Shown: positions 1-6,371 of the stretch, in pieces
Position numbering within the stretch: the first letter of the stretch is position 1
How the letters are laid out: each line of letters opens with the position of its first letter
Assembly (NCBI GenBank): GCA_015231815.1
Contig: JADGAW010000032.1
Coordinates: forward strand, 1 to 14,751
Reading direction: 5' to 3'
Source: Nitrospinota bacterium
GTDB lineage: Bacteria > Nitrospinota_A > JADGAW01
DNA: 14,751 bases
Notes under the pieces: generated by a model
Told to the model about the DNA's origin: nothing
What the model saw: the letters and a program-made list of their open reading frames with translations, nothing else
The model's database searches: none
Translations under genes and position numbers: made by a program

Positions 1-1
1 T

Positions 2-1552
2 GTTGAGAGCGAAATGGGAAAGGGAAGCCGTTTTATTTTTACCGCCCAATTTGGAATTGGTGAAGAGACCTCTCCTTTTTTAATTGAAAAACTGAAAAAT
101 ATGAGAGTTTTAATTGTTGATGACAACTCTTCAGCCAGAGAGGTTTTTACCCATATTCTTCTGGGTTTTGGAATGCGACCGGATACAGCTGAAGATGGTA
201 TGGTTGCCTTGGCTAAACTGAGAGAGGCGGAAGAGGAAAATGATTGTTATAAGCTGGTTCTTCTTGACTGGAATATGCCTGGAATGGATGGTATTGAAAC
301 TGCCCGTTATATAAGGGAAAAAGGAGGTTTTAACGAAATCCCGTCAATTCTTATGGTTACGGCATATGGACAGGAGGAGGTATCTGGTTTGCTCACTGAT
401 GTTGGCATAGGTCATTTACTTACGAAACCGGTTAATGAATCAATTCTTCATGATACTATTGTTGAGTCATTGTTAAACGATGAAATTACTGAACTGAGAA
501 AAGATTATCGACAAAAAGTTAAGAAAGAAAATAAAGGTCTGACCACAATGGTTGGAGCTAATATTCTACTGGTAGAAGACAGTCCACTAAACCGTGAAGT
601 TGCCATTGAATTCCTCAAAGAAGCTAGGGTAAATGTTGACATTGCAACAAACGGAAGAGAAGCCGTGGAAAAAGTAAAGGCAGGAAACTACAATCTGGTT
701 CTTATGGATATACAGATGCCTGAAATGGACGGTATTACCGCAACAAAACTTATTCGTTCAGATAAAGCCTATAAAGACCTTCCTATTATCGCAATGACGG
801 CTCATGCAATGGTTGGTGACCGAGAAAAAAGTATAGAGGCCGGTATGAACGATCATGTAACAAAGCCAATAGACCCTGAAATATTGTTTGAAACCCTTGA
901 TAAATGGATAAAAATAAAAACAGGAGAGTCAAAGCCGGAAAAAAAGACTGAAAAACCTGAAGAGCCTGATGAATTTATCCAACTTGATGGAATTGATACA
1001 AAGATAGGGCTAAAGACAAATATGAACAATAAAGAATTATATCTGAGAATCATGAGGATGTTTCAGACTGAATTTGGAGATGCTGCAAGCAGATTGAACG
1101 TCCTTATTGAGAGTGGCGATATTAAAGAAGCGCACCGAGTTGTTCATACGATAAAGTCAGCCTCTGCTTCAATTGGAGCATTGGAACTTTCAAAAATAGG
1201 ACAGGAAGTAGAGTATCTTCTTGCCGATTCAAAGATTGAACTTCCCCTTATTGAACGCTTAAAAAAGGAACTTGAAAGAATTTTAGTTTCTTTACAAAAT
1301 TTACCCTCCTCAGAAGAAACAGCAGCACATGAAGAGAATAACTCTCAAGAAAAGATAAAGGAACTCTTTGATACTCTGGAAAGATTTCTCAGCAAACACG
1401 ATTCAGAAGCAGAAACGGTAATTGAAAAAGTATCGAAGTTGAACATTCCAGAAGAAATTAAGAACAAGGTCTCTGAACTTAATGAATTAATTGAAGATAT
1501 TGAGTATGAAAGAGCCTTGTTACTCCTAAAAGAAATTAAAAAAGAATTGTAA
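2..1552 (+). CDS. Hybrid sensor histidine kinase, C-terminal part (HATPase end-REC-REC-HPt), 5' truncated
   Basis: The reading frame is open from base 2, so the gene starts left of the window. The first residues (VESEMGKGSRF, then FTAQF) match the last glycine box of a histidine-kinase ATPase domain. Numbering from the Met at base 14, receiver 1 spans about residues 30-153 with acidic pair D36/D37, phospho-acceptor D85 (LLDWNMPGMDG), T116 and K138. Receiver 2 spans about 181-300 with E188/D189, D232 (LMDIQMPEMDG), T262 and K284. After a Glu/Lys/Pro linker, an HPt domain (about 325-430) carries the phosphorylatable His378 in HTIKSASASIGA. The tail (445-512) is a charged helical stretch often seen after such HPt domains. 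The protein is inferred to run a multistep phosphorelay (kinase, receiver, HPt, downstream receiver). The GGDEF response regulator 7 bases downstream is the obvious output candidate. Sensor and dimerisation domains are outside the window, so the signal is unknown. Confidence 0.93.
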   Translation, partial: VESEMGKGSRFIFTAQFGIGEETSPFLIEKLKNMRVLIVDDNSSAREVFTHILLGFGMRPDTAEDGMVALAKLREAEEENDCYKLVLLDWNMPGMDGIETARYIREKGGFNEIPSILMVTAYGQEEVSGLLTDVGIGHLLTKPVNESILHDTIVESLLNDEITELRKDYRQKVKKENKGLTTMVGANILLVEDSPLNREVAIEFLKEARVNVDIATNGREAVEKVKAGNYNLVLMDIQMPEMDGITATKLIRSDKAYKDLPIIAMTAHAMVGDREKSIEAGMNDHVTKPIDPEILFETLDKWIKIKTGESKPEKKTEKPEEPDEFIQLDGIDTKIGLKTNMNNKELYLRIMRMFQTEFGDAASRLNVLIESGDIKEAHRVVHTIKSASASIGALELSKIGQEVEYLLADSKIELPLIERLKKELERILVSLQNLPSSEETAAHEENNSQEKIKELFDTLERFLSKHDSEAETVIEKVSKLNIPEEIKNKVSELNELIEDIEYERALLLLKEIKKEL

Positions 1553-1559
1553 AAATACG

Positions 1560-2468
1560 ATGGTTGAAGAAAAACAGGTAATTATTGTTGCTGACGACGA
1601 AAAAAGCAACAGGGTACTTTTAAATGAGCTTTTAAAAGATCGATATCGCATTATTCTTGCCAAAGATGGTAAACAAGCTCTGGCAAGAGCGCAGGAGTTT
1701 CTCCCAGATTTAATTTTACTGGATGTCATCATGCCCGTCATGGATGGACACGAAACCATCAAAATGCTCAAAAACGATGACAAAACGAGAAACATCCCAG
1801 TTATTTTTATTTCGGGTCTTGATTCTACTGAAGATGAGCAGACTGGACTGGACTTGGGGGCAGCAGATTATATTTCAAAACCATTTCACCCGGCAATTGT
1901 TGAGGCTCGAGTTAGAAACCACCTTCGTTCAGTCAGGCAACGTCGATTATTGGAAAGACTAGCACATATTGATGGACTCACAGAAATTCCCAACCGCAGA
2001 AGCTTTGAACAGTCACTTGAAAAAGAATGGTTTCGCTGTATGAGAAGCAAAGCCCCTGTATCCATTATTATGGTTGATGTTGATTATTTTAAGCTTTACA
2101 ACGACCACTATGGACACACCGCTGGAGACTGTGTCTTGAGAAAAGTTGCCCTCGGGCTTAGTAAATCATTGAACAGATCATGCGATATTGTGGCTCGTTA
2201 TGGAGGTGAGGAGTTTGTAGCATTGCTTCCAGATACTGAAATTGATGGGGGCAAAATGATTGCTGAAGCTATGCGTGCAACCGTCGAGAGTCTTGATCTT
2301 ACTCATTGCAAGTCCAACATTTTCGAAAAGGTGACAATCAGTATTGGGGGTGCAACTGAAATTCCTCCATCAGAAAGCTTCGGGGAAAAACTCCTCAACA
2401 AGGCAGATCAAATGCTTTACAAAGCAAAAGAGACAGGAAGAAACCGAGTCGTTTGGTACGAGGAATGA
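1560..2468 (+). CDS. Response regulator with diguanylate cyclase output (REC-GGDEF)
   Basis: This 302-residue cytoplasmic protein should synthesise cyclic di-GMP from two GTP when phosphorylated. The receiver domain (about 5-122) has D12/D13, phospho-acceptor D55 (LLDVIMPVMDG), S85 and K107 (SKPF). The GGDEF domain (about 132-300) starts with the usual DGLT-PNRR segment. It has the metal- and substrate-binding DVDYFKLYNDHYGH stretch (173-186) and an intact GGEEF active-site signature at 215-219. R206-S-C-D209 lies where the allosteric inhibitory RxxD I-site sits in PleD, so product inhibition is likely. The ATG follows the kinase stop by only 7 bases and has no clear Shine-Dalgarno sequence, which suggests translational coupling in a two-gene operon. 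It is a one-receiver relative of PleD; no PilZ or EAL partner is visible in the window. Confidence 0.95.
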   Translation: MVEEKQVIIVADDEKSNRVLLNELLKDRYRIILAKDGKQALARAQEFLPDLILLDVIMPVMDGHETIKMLKNDDKTRNIPVIFISGLDSTEDEQTGLDLGAADYISKPFHPAIVEARVRNHLRSVRQRRLLERLAHIDGLTEIPNRRSFEQSLEKEWFRCMRSKAPVSIIMVDVDYFKLYNDHYGHTAGDCVLRKVALGLSKSLNRSCDIVARYGGEEFVALLPDTEIDGGKMIAEAMRATVESLDLTHCKSNIFEKVTISIGGATEIPPSESFGEKLLNKADQMLYKAKETGRNRVVWYEE

Positions 2469-2673
2469 AGCCCTCATAAAACAACCAATTTAAGAAATGA
2501 GCATTAGCCATTTCTCTCTATCCTTAAACTACCAAACTCGTACCACCCCTTTTTTAAAACTTATCGAAAGTTTCGCTTTACTTGATAAACATAATAAGAT
2601 AAGATAACCACTCTGCACTTTGCAGAAATTCACTACAATAACTTTTCTATTAATTTTGTGTGGGAGAAATTTT
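2469..2673 (+). other. Intergenic leader between the cyclase and the decarboxylase
   Basis: This 205-base stretch has no gene I can support. It holds several small inverted repeats. The pair agaaatg/catttct (2493-2499 and 2509-2515) has no T-tract after it. The near palindrome cgaaagtttcg sits at 2565-2575, inside ttatc/gataa arms at 2561-2565 and 2584-2588. A tight hairpin, tctgca-ctt-tgcaga, lies at 2612-2626, about 47 bases before the decarboxylase ATG. A short tandem aagat run lies around 2595-2605. A promoter for the decarboxylase probably lies here, because the gap is long and its codon start is independently well primed. I could not find a clean -35/-10 pair. Confidence 0.4.
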
Positions 2674-4518
2674 ATGTCTAACGTACCCGTACCAAACATT
2701 CCTTTTGGACCAAGCCAAAAACCATGGATAGATCAAATCCCCGATGATGCTCTTGACTCAAACAATAAACCGTTTGTCAGTGAACCCACTGCAAATCCGA
2801 TGGAAGTATACAATAAAGATCAGGAAAAATATCCTTTTCAGGAAGCAGATGTTCCTGTTTCAATTACTGAAGTACCACCCAACGGACTCACAGAAAAAGA
2901 ACAAAATGACACTCTCGAGCAAACAACCAAATATTTAGAAAGACAAAGAAACAATTTTCTTGGTTATCAAGTTATAGAACGTCAGGAATTTCCCAAAATG
3001 CGGCCTTTTTTGGATATGATGCTCAACAATATCGGAGACCCTTTTGTTAATGGCTACTATACTGTTAATTCAAAACAGGCAGAACGATGTATGCTTGATT
3101 TTTTTGCTGCTCTCTGGCATGCAAAATGGCCATCTGTCATGAATGATGATGAATCATACTGGGGATACTGCTTGTCTATGGGAAGCACAGAGGGCAACCT
3201 TTACGCAACCCTTAACGCACGGGAATATCTTTCTGGAATTCAACTGGTCATTGACCCGACTAAAGAAATGAGTAACAGTCCTCATGAACAGTCATATAGA
3301 TACTTTAAACCTGATGCGCCGGATGATGATCAACATGCATTTACACCTATTGCTTTTTATACAGAGGACACCCATTACTCAGTTGATAAAGCCGTAAATG
3401 CAATGGGAGTCAAAACTTTTTATCATGAGGGAATGCTTAAATACCCTACAGAATGCCCGTTAGATGGCTGGGATGTTGGCTGGCCAGAATATGTTCCTTC
3501 ACAAGCCCCTTCTAAAGATTACCCCGCTGGAGACGGGTCTGTTGATGTCGATTCACTGATTAAACTTGTGGAATTCTTTGTAAAAAAAGGATACCCTCCT
3601 TACATTGTTCTCAACTATGGAACAACATTTAAAGGGGCATATGATAATGTCAAAGAAGCTGGTGATCGACTTATGCCAATTCTTAAGGAAAACGGACTTG
3701 ATACCCGGGAAGTGCCCTATTTTAAACCTGGTTCTCCTGTTCCTGAAGGTTTTGATCGCCGAACTGGTTATTGGATTCATGTCGATGGAGCCTTAGGTGC
3801 TTCTTTTATGCCCTTTGTTCAAATGCTTCATAAAAAGGGTAAACTTTCTGAATCTGGACCAATATTTGATTTTCAGTTAGATTATGTTCATTCTATCGTT
3901 ACCAGTGGACACAAATGGCCAGGTTCTCCTTCTCCAACAGGTGTTTATATGTCGAAGCAAAAATATCTTGTAACACCTCCTGACAACCCAGACTATGTAG
4001 GTGCCCCAGACTCCACCTTCGCAGGCTCAAGAAGTGGCTTCTCAGCTATGGCTTTATGGGAATTGGTTTCAAGAAATGGTTACCCAGGTTTTTTTGATAA
4101 GGCTAAAACCACCATACGACTTATGAATCAAACTCTTGAAAAATTGAGACCGATTGCCGAAAAGTTAAAAAATGAGGAGAACTTTGATATTTGGCTTCAA
4201 CATTCACCCCTATCAACGTCACTAATTTTTCGTAAACCAAAGGATGAAATAATGTTCAAATATTCTTTATGCCTTGGAATGGTTCACGAAGCGTTTGATG
4301 AAAAAACAGGCAATGTTATCCCAGTAAAAAGAAAATATGTACACATGTTTATTTTCTGGGACAGAGGTGAAAAAGTACTGGAAGAACTTGTGATAGACTT
4401 GAGCAGTAAAGATAATTATGACCCTACGAGTGACTTACCTGTTGAAAGAACTATCCCCTGCACTATTACAGGTGGTCAACTTCTCGGAAGAGCTTTGCGA
4501 AAAACAGGATTATGTTAA
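2674..4518 (+). CDS. PLP-dependent group II amino-acid decarboxylase (histidine/serine decarboxylase-like)
   Basis: This 614-residue protein should remove the carboxyl group of an amino acid using pyridoxal phosphate in the cytoplasm. The start is the ATG preceded by gggag (2662-2666) at 7-base spacing. Family marks, numbered from this Met, are: GSTEGNLYATLNAREYL (170 onward, phosphate-binding region); H234 in YTEDTHYS, the usual ring-stacking His; GTTFKGAYD (316-324); HVDGALGASF with cofactor-binding D371; SGHKWPGSP with the Schiff-base Lys K414; and GSRSG near 452. The TEGN, GTT-KGA and SGHK pattern fits the histidine decarboxylase/plant serine decarboxylase branch better than glutamate decarboxylase. 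The protein is longer than many bacterial histidine decarboxylases, with about 100 extra residues before the core. Residues alone do not settle the substrate. No amino acid/amine antiporter, which often accompanies such enzymes in acid-resistance loci, is next to it. It converges on the dcw operon and appears monocistronic. Confidence 0.9.
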   Translation: MSNVPVPNIPFGPSQKPWIDQIPDDALDSNNKPFVSEPTANPMEVYNKDQEKYPFQEADVPVSITEVPPNGLTEKEQNDTLEQTTKYLERQRNNFLGYQVIERQEFPKMRPFLDMMLNNIGDPFVNGYYTVNSKQAERCMLDFFAALWHAKWPSVMNDDESYWGYCLSMGSTEGNLYATLNAREYLSGIQLVIDPTKEMSNSPHEQSYRYFKPDAPDDDQHAFTPIAFYTEDTHYSVDKAVNAMGVKTFYHEGMLKYPTECPLDGWDVGWPEYVPSQAPSKDYPAGDGSVDVDSLIKLVEFFVKKGYPPYIVLNYGTTFKGAYDNVKEAGDRLMPILKENGLDTREVPYFKPGSPVPEGFDRRTGYWIHVDGALGASFMPFVQMLHKKGKLSESGPIFDFQLDYVHSIVTSGHKWPGSPSPTGVYMSKQKYLVTPPDNPDYVGAPDSTFAGSRSGFSAMALWELVSRNGYPGFFDKAKTTIRLMNQTLEKLRPIAEKLKNEENFDIWLQHSPLSTSLIFRKPKDEIMFKYSLCLGMVHEAFDEKTGNVIPVKRKYVHMFIFWDRGEKVLEELVIDLSSKDNYDPTSDLPVERTIPCTITGGQLLGRALRKTGLC

Positions 4519-4540
4519 CCGTGTAATTTTACATTCATTA

Positions 4541-4567
4541 ACAGGAACGCACATATTGCGTTCCTGT
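4541..4567. terminator. Perfect hairpin in the convergent junction, possible bidirectional terminator
   Basis: The arms acaggaacgc (4541-4550) and gcgttcctgt (4558-4567) are exact reverse complements around a 7-base loop. The hairpin lies 22 bases after the decarboxylase stop and 33 bases beyond the stop of the convergent acidic ORF. Neither side has a proper T-tract directly after the stem, so it may act with a helper factor or mainly protect RNA 3' ends. The position and perfect stem support a transcript-end role for both operons; intrinsic termination is uncertain. Confidence 0.55.
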
Positions 4568-4600
4568 ATAAGGCCTGATGAAAAAATGTTTCTTTTAACC

Positions 4601-4891
4601 CTATGTTTTATTCTTTTTTATGATTGCTTCCTGAATTTCATCATCATTTTTAATCGTCTCATCAATGGAATTGGTTATTTCTCCAGAGGTCATTTCACCC
4701 TGTATTTCTTCGTCCAAATCAAAGAACTTATTTATGACCTCTATCTCTTCTTCTTCAGTTAAAACAACATTAAAAAGGGCATCGTTCTGATTTTTCGTAT
4801 TGTTAAAGGCATCGTCAAGGAGTTTCTTTTCATCCTCTTCTTCCTGAGTGGAAGCTCTTACCTCCTTTACCGGGGTATTTTCCTTAACCAT
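4601..4891 (-). CDS. Unrecognised small acidic protein, last gene after ftsZ
   Basis: This encodes 96 residues from the ATG at 4891. That start is chosen because AGGAGA (4896-4901) sits 4 bases upstream, while the earlier in-frame ATG at 4915 has no Shine-Dalgarno sequence. I do not recognise the family. By count, 27 residues are Asp or Glu and 11 are Lys or Arg, so it is strongly acidic. Acidic clusters include QEEEDE near residue 16 and TEEEEIE near 45. There is no signal peptide, membrane segment, Cys pair or known motif. The middle (about 45-90) looks helical, while the N-terminus looks disordered. It lies about 120 bases downstream of ftsZ on the same strand and could be cotranscribed or separately expressed. 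A division-related role is only guilt by association. The good ribosome site and full-length frame argue for a real gene. Confidence 0.6.
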   Translation of the reverse strand: MVKENTPVKEVRASTQEEEDEKKLLDDAFNNTKNQNDALFNVVLTEEEEIEVINKFFDLDEEIQGEMTSGEITNSIDETIKNDDEIQEAIIKKNKT

Positions 4892-4933
4892 AGTATCTCC
4901 TAAGCTAAAAAACATTAAAGAATGAATTCAATC

Positions 4934-4972
4934 AGACGATTTAAATTTAGCTAATTTTAACTTAAATCGTCT
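4934..4972 (-). repeat. Inverted repeat between ftsZ and the acidic ORF
   Basis: Arms agacgatttaa (4934-4944) and ttaaatcgtct (4962-4972) are exact 11-base reverse complements around a 17-base AT-rich centre that itself contains the palindrome ttagctaa. On the minus strand it follows the ftsZ stop by about 40 bases and precedes the acidic ORF start by about 40. There is no T-tract directly after the stem on that strand. It could be an attenuator or RNA-processing hairpin that separates ftsZ from the distal gene, or a binding site for a dimeric regulator. The sequence does not decide between these. Confidence 0.5.
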
Positions 4973-5011
4973 CAAAAAACTTTCTTTTTTTCATCAAAAA
5001 AGTAAAAAATT

Positions 5012-6244
5012 TTAACTATTTTGTTTTCTTAAATATGTTGGGTAATCAAACTTTGCCGCAAACTTATCATGCATATATGATGCATCATTTTTCACATCCT
5101 TTGATACACCTCTGCCTCCTTCAGTCGGGAAAGGACTTCTATTTATTTCAATAGGACTTCCATTCACAACCTTTAACATAGGAGTTTTAACTTCCTCTTC
5201 ATATTCCTCAACCTGATTTTGATGAGCAGCTTTTGAATTAGACTGCATAAATACTGACTCCTGTTTTATTTTGCGATCATTAAAAGACTCAAAACCTGTA
5301 GCTATTACCGTTACCTCAATATCATCTTCCGACTGCATGGTACTTTCGACAAGACCCCATTTAATATAGGCATCTGGTGCAGCTTCTTTTTTAACCAATT
5401 CAACAGCGTTGTTAATTTCTTCCATGGTCATGTTACGGTTACCAGTGAAATTTATCAAAATTCCTTTTGCTCCTTTAATGTCACAATCAAGCAACGGACT
5501 AGAAATTGCCTTCTCCACAGCATCAATTGCTCTGTTTTTACCATTTGAACGACCAATTCCCATGAGTGCCATACCTCGCTCCTGCATAATTCTTTTTACA
5601 TCATTAAAGTCGATGTTCATATAACCATAGCTATTAATTACATCGGATATTCCTTTAACAGCGAGGTAAAGAACTTCATCAGCCTTTTTAAATGCATCAA
5701 AAATTGAGAGTTCCTCATCACAAAAGTTCACTAACTTTTGGTTTGGGATAATGATTAATGAATCTACAACCTTTTTTAATTCCTCTATACCCTTCAAGGC
5801 TATTCTTTCTTTTTCATCACCTTCATTCATAAATGGTGTTGTAACAACTGCTATGGAAAGTATTTTATTTTCTCTTGCAACAGAGGCAATAATCGGGGAT
5901 GCACCAGTACCTGTACCGCCGCCCATTCCTGCAGTAATAAAGACCATATCAGCTCCGTTAATCCATTCAGCAATTTTTTCTTTATCTTCTACTGCAGCAA
6001 GTTCACCAACTTCCGGATTAAAACCAGCACCAAGACCTCTTGTGAGGTTAGCTCCCAATTGAAGCTTTGTGGGAACACCAGATCTGTTTAAAGCCTGCAT
6101 GTCAGTGTTGGTAATTAAAAAATCTACCCCCTCAAGTTTTTTATCAAACATCGTTCCAACAGCATTGCTTCCACCCCCACCAACTCCAATAATCTTAATC
6201 TTTGGTTCCTGAGAAAAACTCTCAACAAATTCCAGGTTACTCAT
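5012..6244 (-). CDS. ftsZ: Cell division GTPase FtsZ
   Basis: This 410-residue tubulin homologue polymerises into the cytokinetic Z-ring beneath the membrane. The GTP-binding part shows GVGGGGSNAV (20-29), NTDMQAL (46-52) and the tubulin signature GMGGGTGTG (106-114). The T7 catalytic loop is NIDFND (N210, D212, D215), which completes the GTPase site of the next subunit. The C-terminal globular domain continues to about residue 318, followed by a linker of about 70 residues. The conserved tail is FDYPTYLRKQ (399-408), the FtsA-binding peptide, here a D-Y-P-T-Y-L-R-K version of the common D-I-P-x-F-L-R-x. In the loop after PFMNEG, the residue aligned with E. coli Arg142 appears to be Lys145. 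The ATG has a perfect AGGAGGT 6 bases upstream (6251-6257). It is preceded by a 127-base gap with a candidate promoter, so ftsZ is probably transcribed both from the operon and on its own. Confidence 0.98.
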   Translation of the reverse strand: MSNLEFVESFSQEPKIKIIGVGGGGSNAVGTMFDKKLEGVDFLITNTDMQALNRSGVPTKLQLGANLTRGLGAGFNPEVGELAAVEDKEKIAEWINGADMVFITAGMGGGTGTGASPIIASVARENKILSIAVVTTPFMNEGDEKERIALKGIEELKKVVDSLIIIPNQKLVNFCDEELSIFDAFKKADEVLYLAVKGISDVINSYGYMNIDFNDVKRIMQERGMALMGIGRSNGKNRAIDAVEKAISSPLLDCDIKGAKGILINFTGNRNMTMEEINNAVELVKKEAAPDAYIKWGLVESTMQSEDDIEVTVIATGFESFNDRKIKQESVFMQSNSKAAHQNQVEEYEEEVKTPMLKVVNGSPIEINRSPFPTEGGRGVSKDVKNDASYMHDKFAAKFDYPTYLRKQNS

Positions 6245-6250
6245 AATAAT

Positions 6251-6257
6251 ACCTCCT
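6251..6257 (-). promoter_or_regulatory. Consensus ribosome binding site of ftsZ
   Basis: The minus strand reads AGGAGGT, a full match to the anti-Shine-Dalgarno complement, 6 bases before the ATG at 6244. The same seven bases at the same spacing precede ftsA. Other junctions in the cluster mostly have weak sites, so ftsA and ftsZ look tuned for high translation. Confidence 0.85.
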
Positions 6258-6293
6258 AAAAAAAATAATTAATAATAAAAACGTTGTCTATTT

Positions 6294-6335
6294 AAAAGTT
6301 AAAAATTCGTTATAAAAAGTTAAAAGTGAAAAGTA
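6294..6335. repeat. Heptameric aaaagtN repeats upstream of ftsZ
   Basis: On the plus strand the heptamers aaaagtt, aaaagtg and aaaagta run in tandem at 6315-6335. A further aaaagtt lies at 6294-6300, in the same 7-base register. The 11-mer aaaagttaaaa occurs at 6294 and at 6315, exactly 21 bases apart, about two helical turns. On the coding strand the repeats overlay the spacer and -35 side of the predicted ftsZ promoter, with one copy just downstream of the -10. This fits a regulator binding one DNA face, but slippage in AT-rich DNA could also produce it. Confidence 0.45.
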
Positions 6336-6337
6336 AA
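6309..6337 (-). promoter_or_regulatory. Candidate sigma70-type promoter for ftsZ
   Basis: On the minus strand TTTACT (6337-6332) is separated by exactly 17 bases from TATAAC (6314-6309). These are four of six matches to TTGACA and five of six to TATAAT. A transcript would start near 6302 and give an ftsZ leader of roughly 55-60 bases ending in the AGGAGGT site. It occupies the largest non-coding gap inside the division genes, where independent ftsZ promoters are common in bacteria. AT-richness raises the chance of a false match. Confidence 0.45.
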
Positions 6338-6371
6338 CCTTTACGCCTCTACTCTTCAACTCATCTACCCA

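Noticed and set aside
2493..2515. Inverted repeat after the diguanylate cyclase as an intrinsic terminator
   Set aside because: The stem is only 7 bp, AT-rich, and has no following T-run. It is kept only as part of the intergenic description.
2583..2611. TTGATA-17-TAACCA as a decarboxylase promoter
   Set aside because: The -10 match is poor and alternative AT-rich matches abound; there is not enough to call a site.
2620..2673. Upstream TTG extension of the decarboxylase that would look like a signal peptide (hydrophobic ITFLLIL stretch)
   Set aside because: The ATG at 2674 has a strong gggag at 7 bases, and PLP decarboxylases of this family are cytoplasmic. The extension overlaps likely leader hairpins.
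5751..6062. 103-codon open frame on the plus strand
   Set aside because: It is antisense to the conserved FtsZ GTPase region and has no independent ribosome site or motif.
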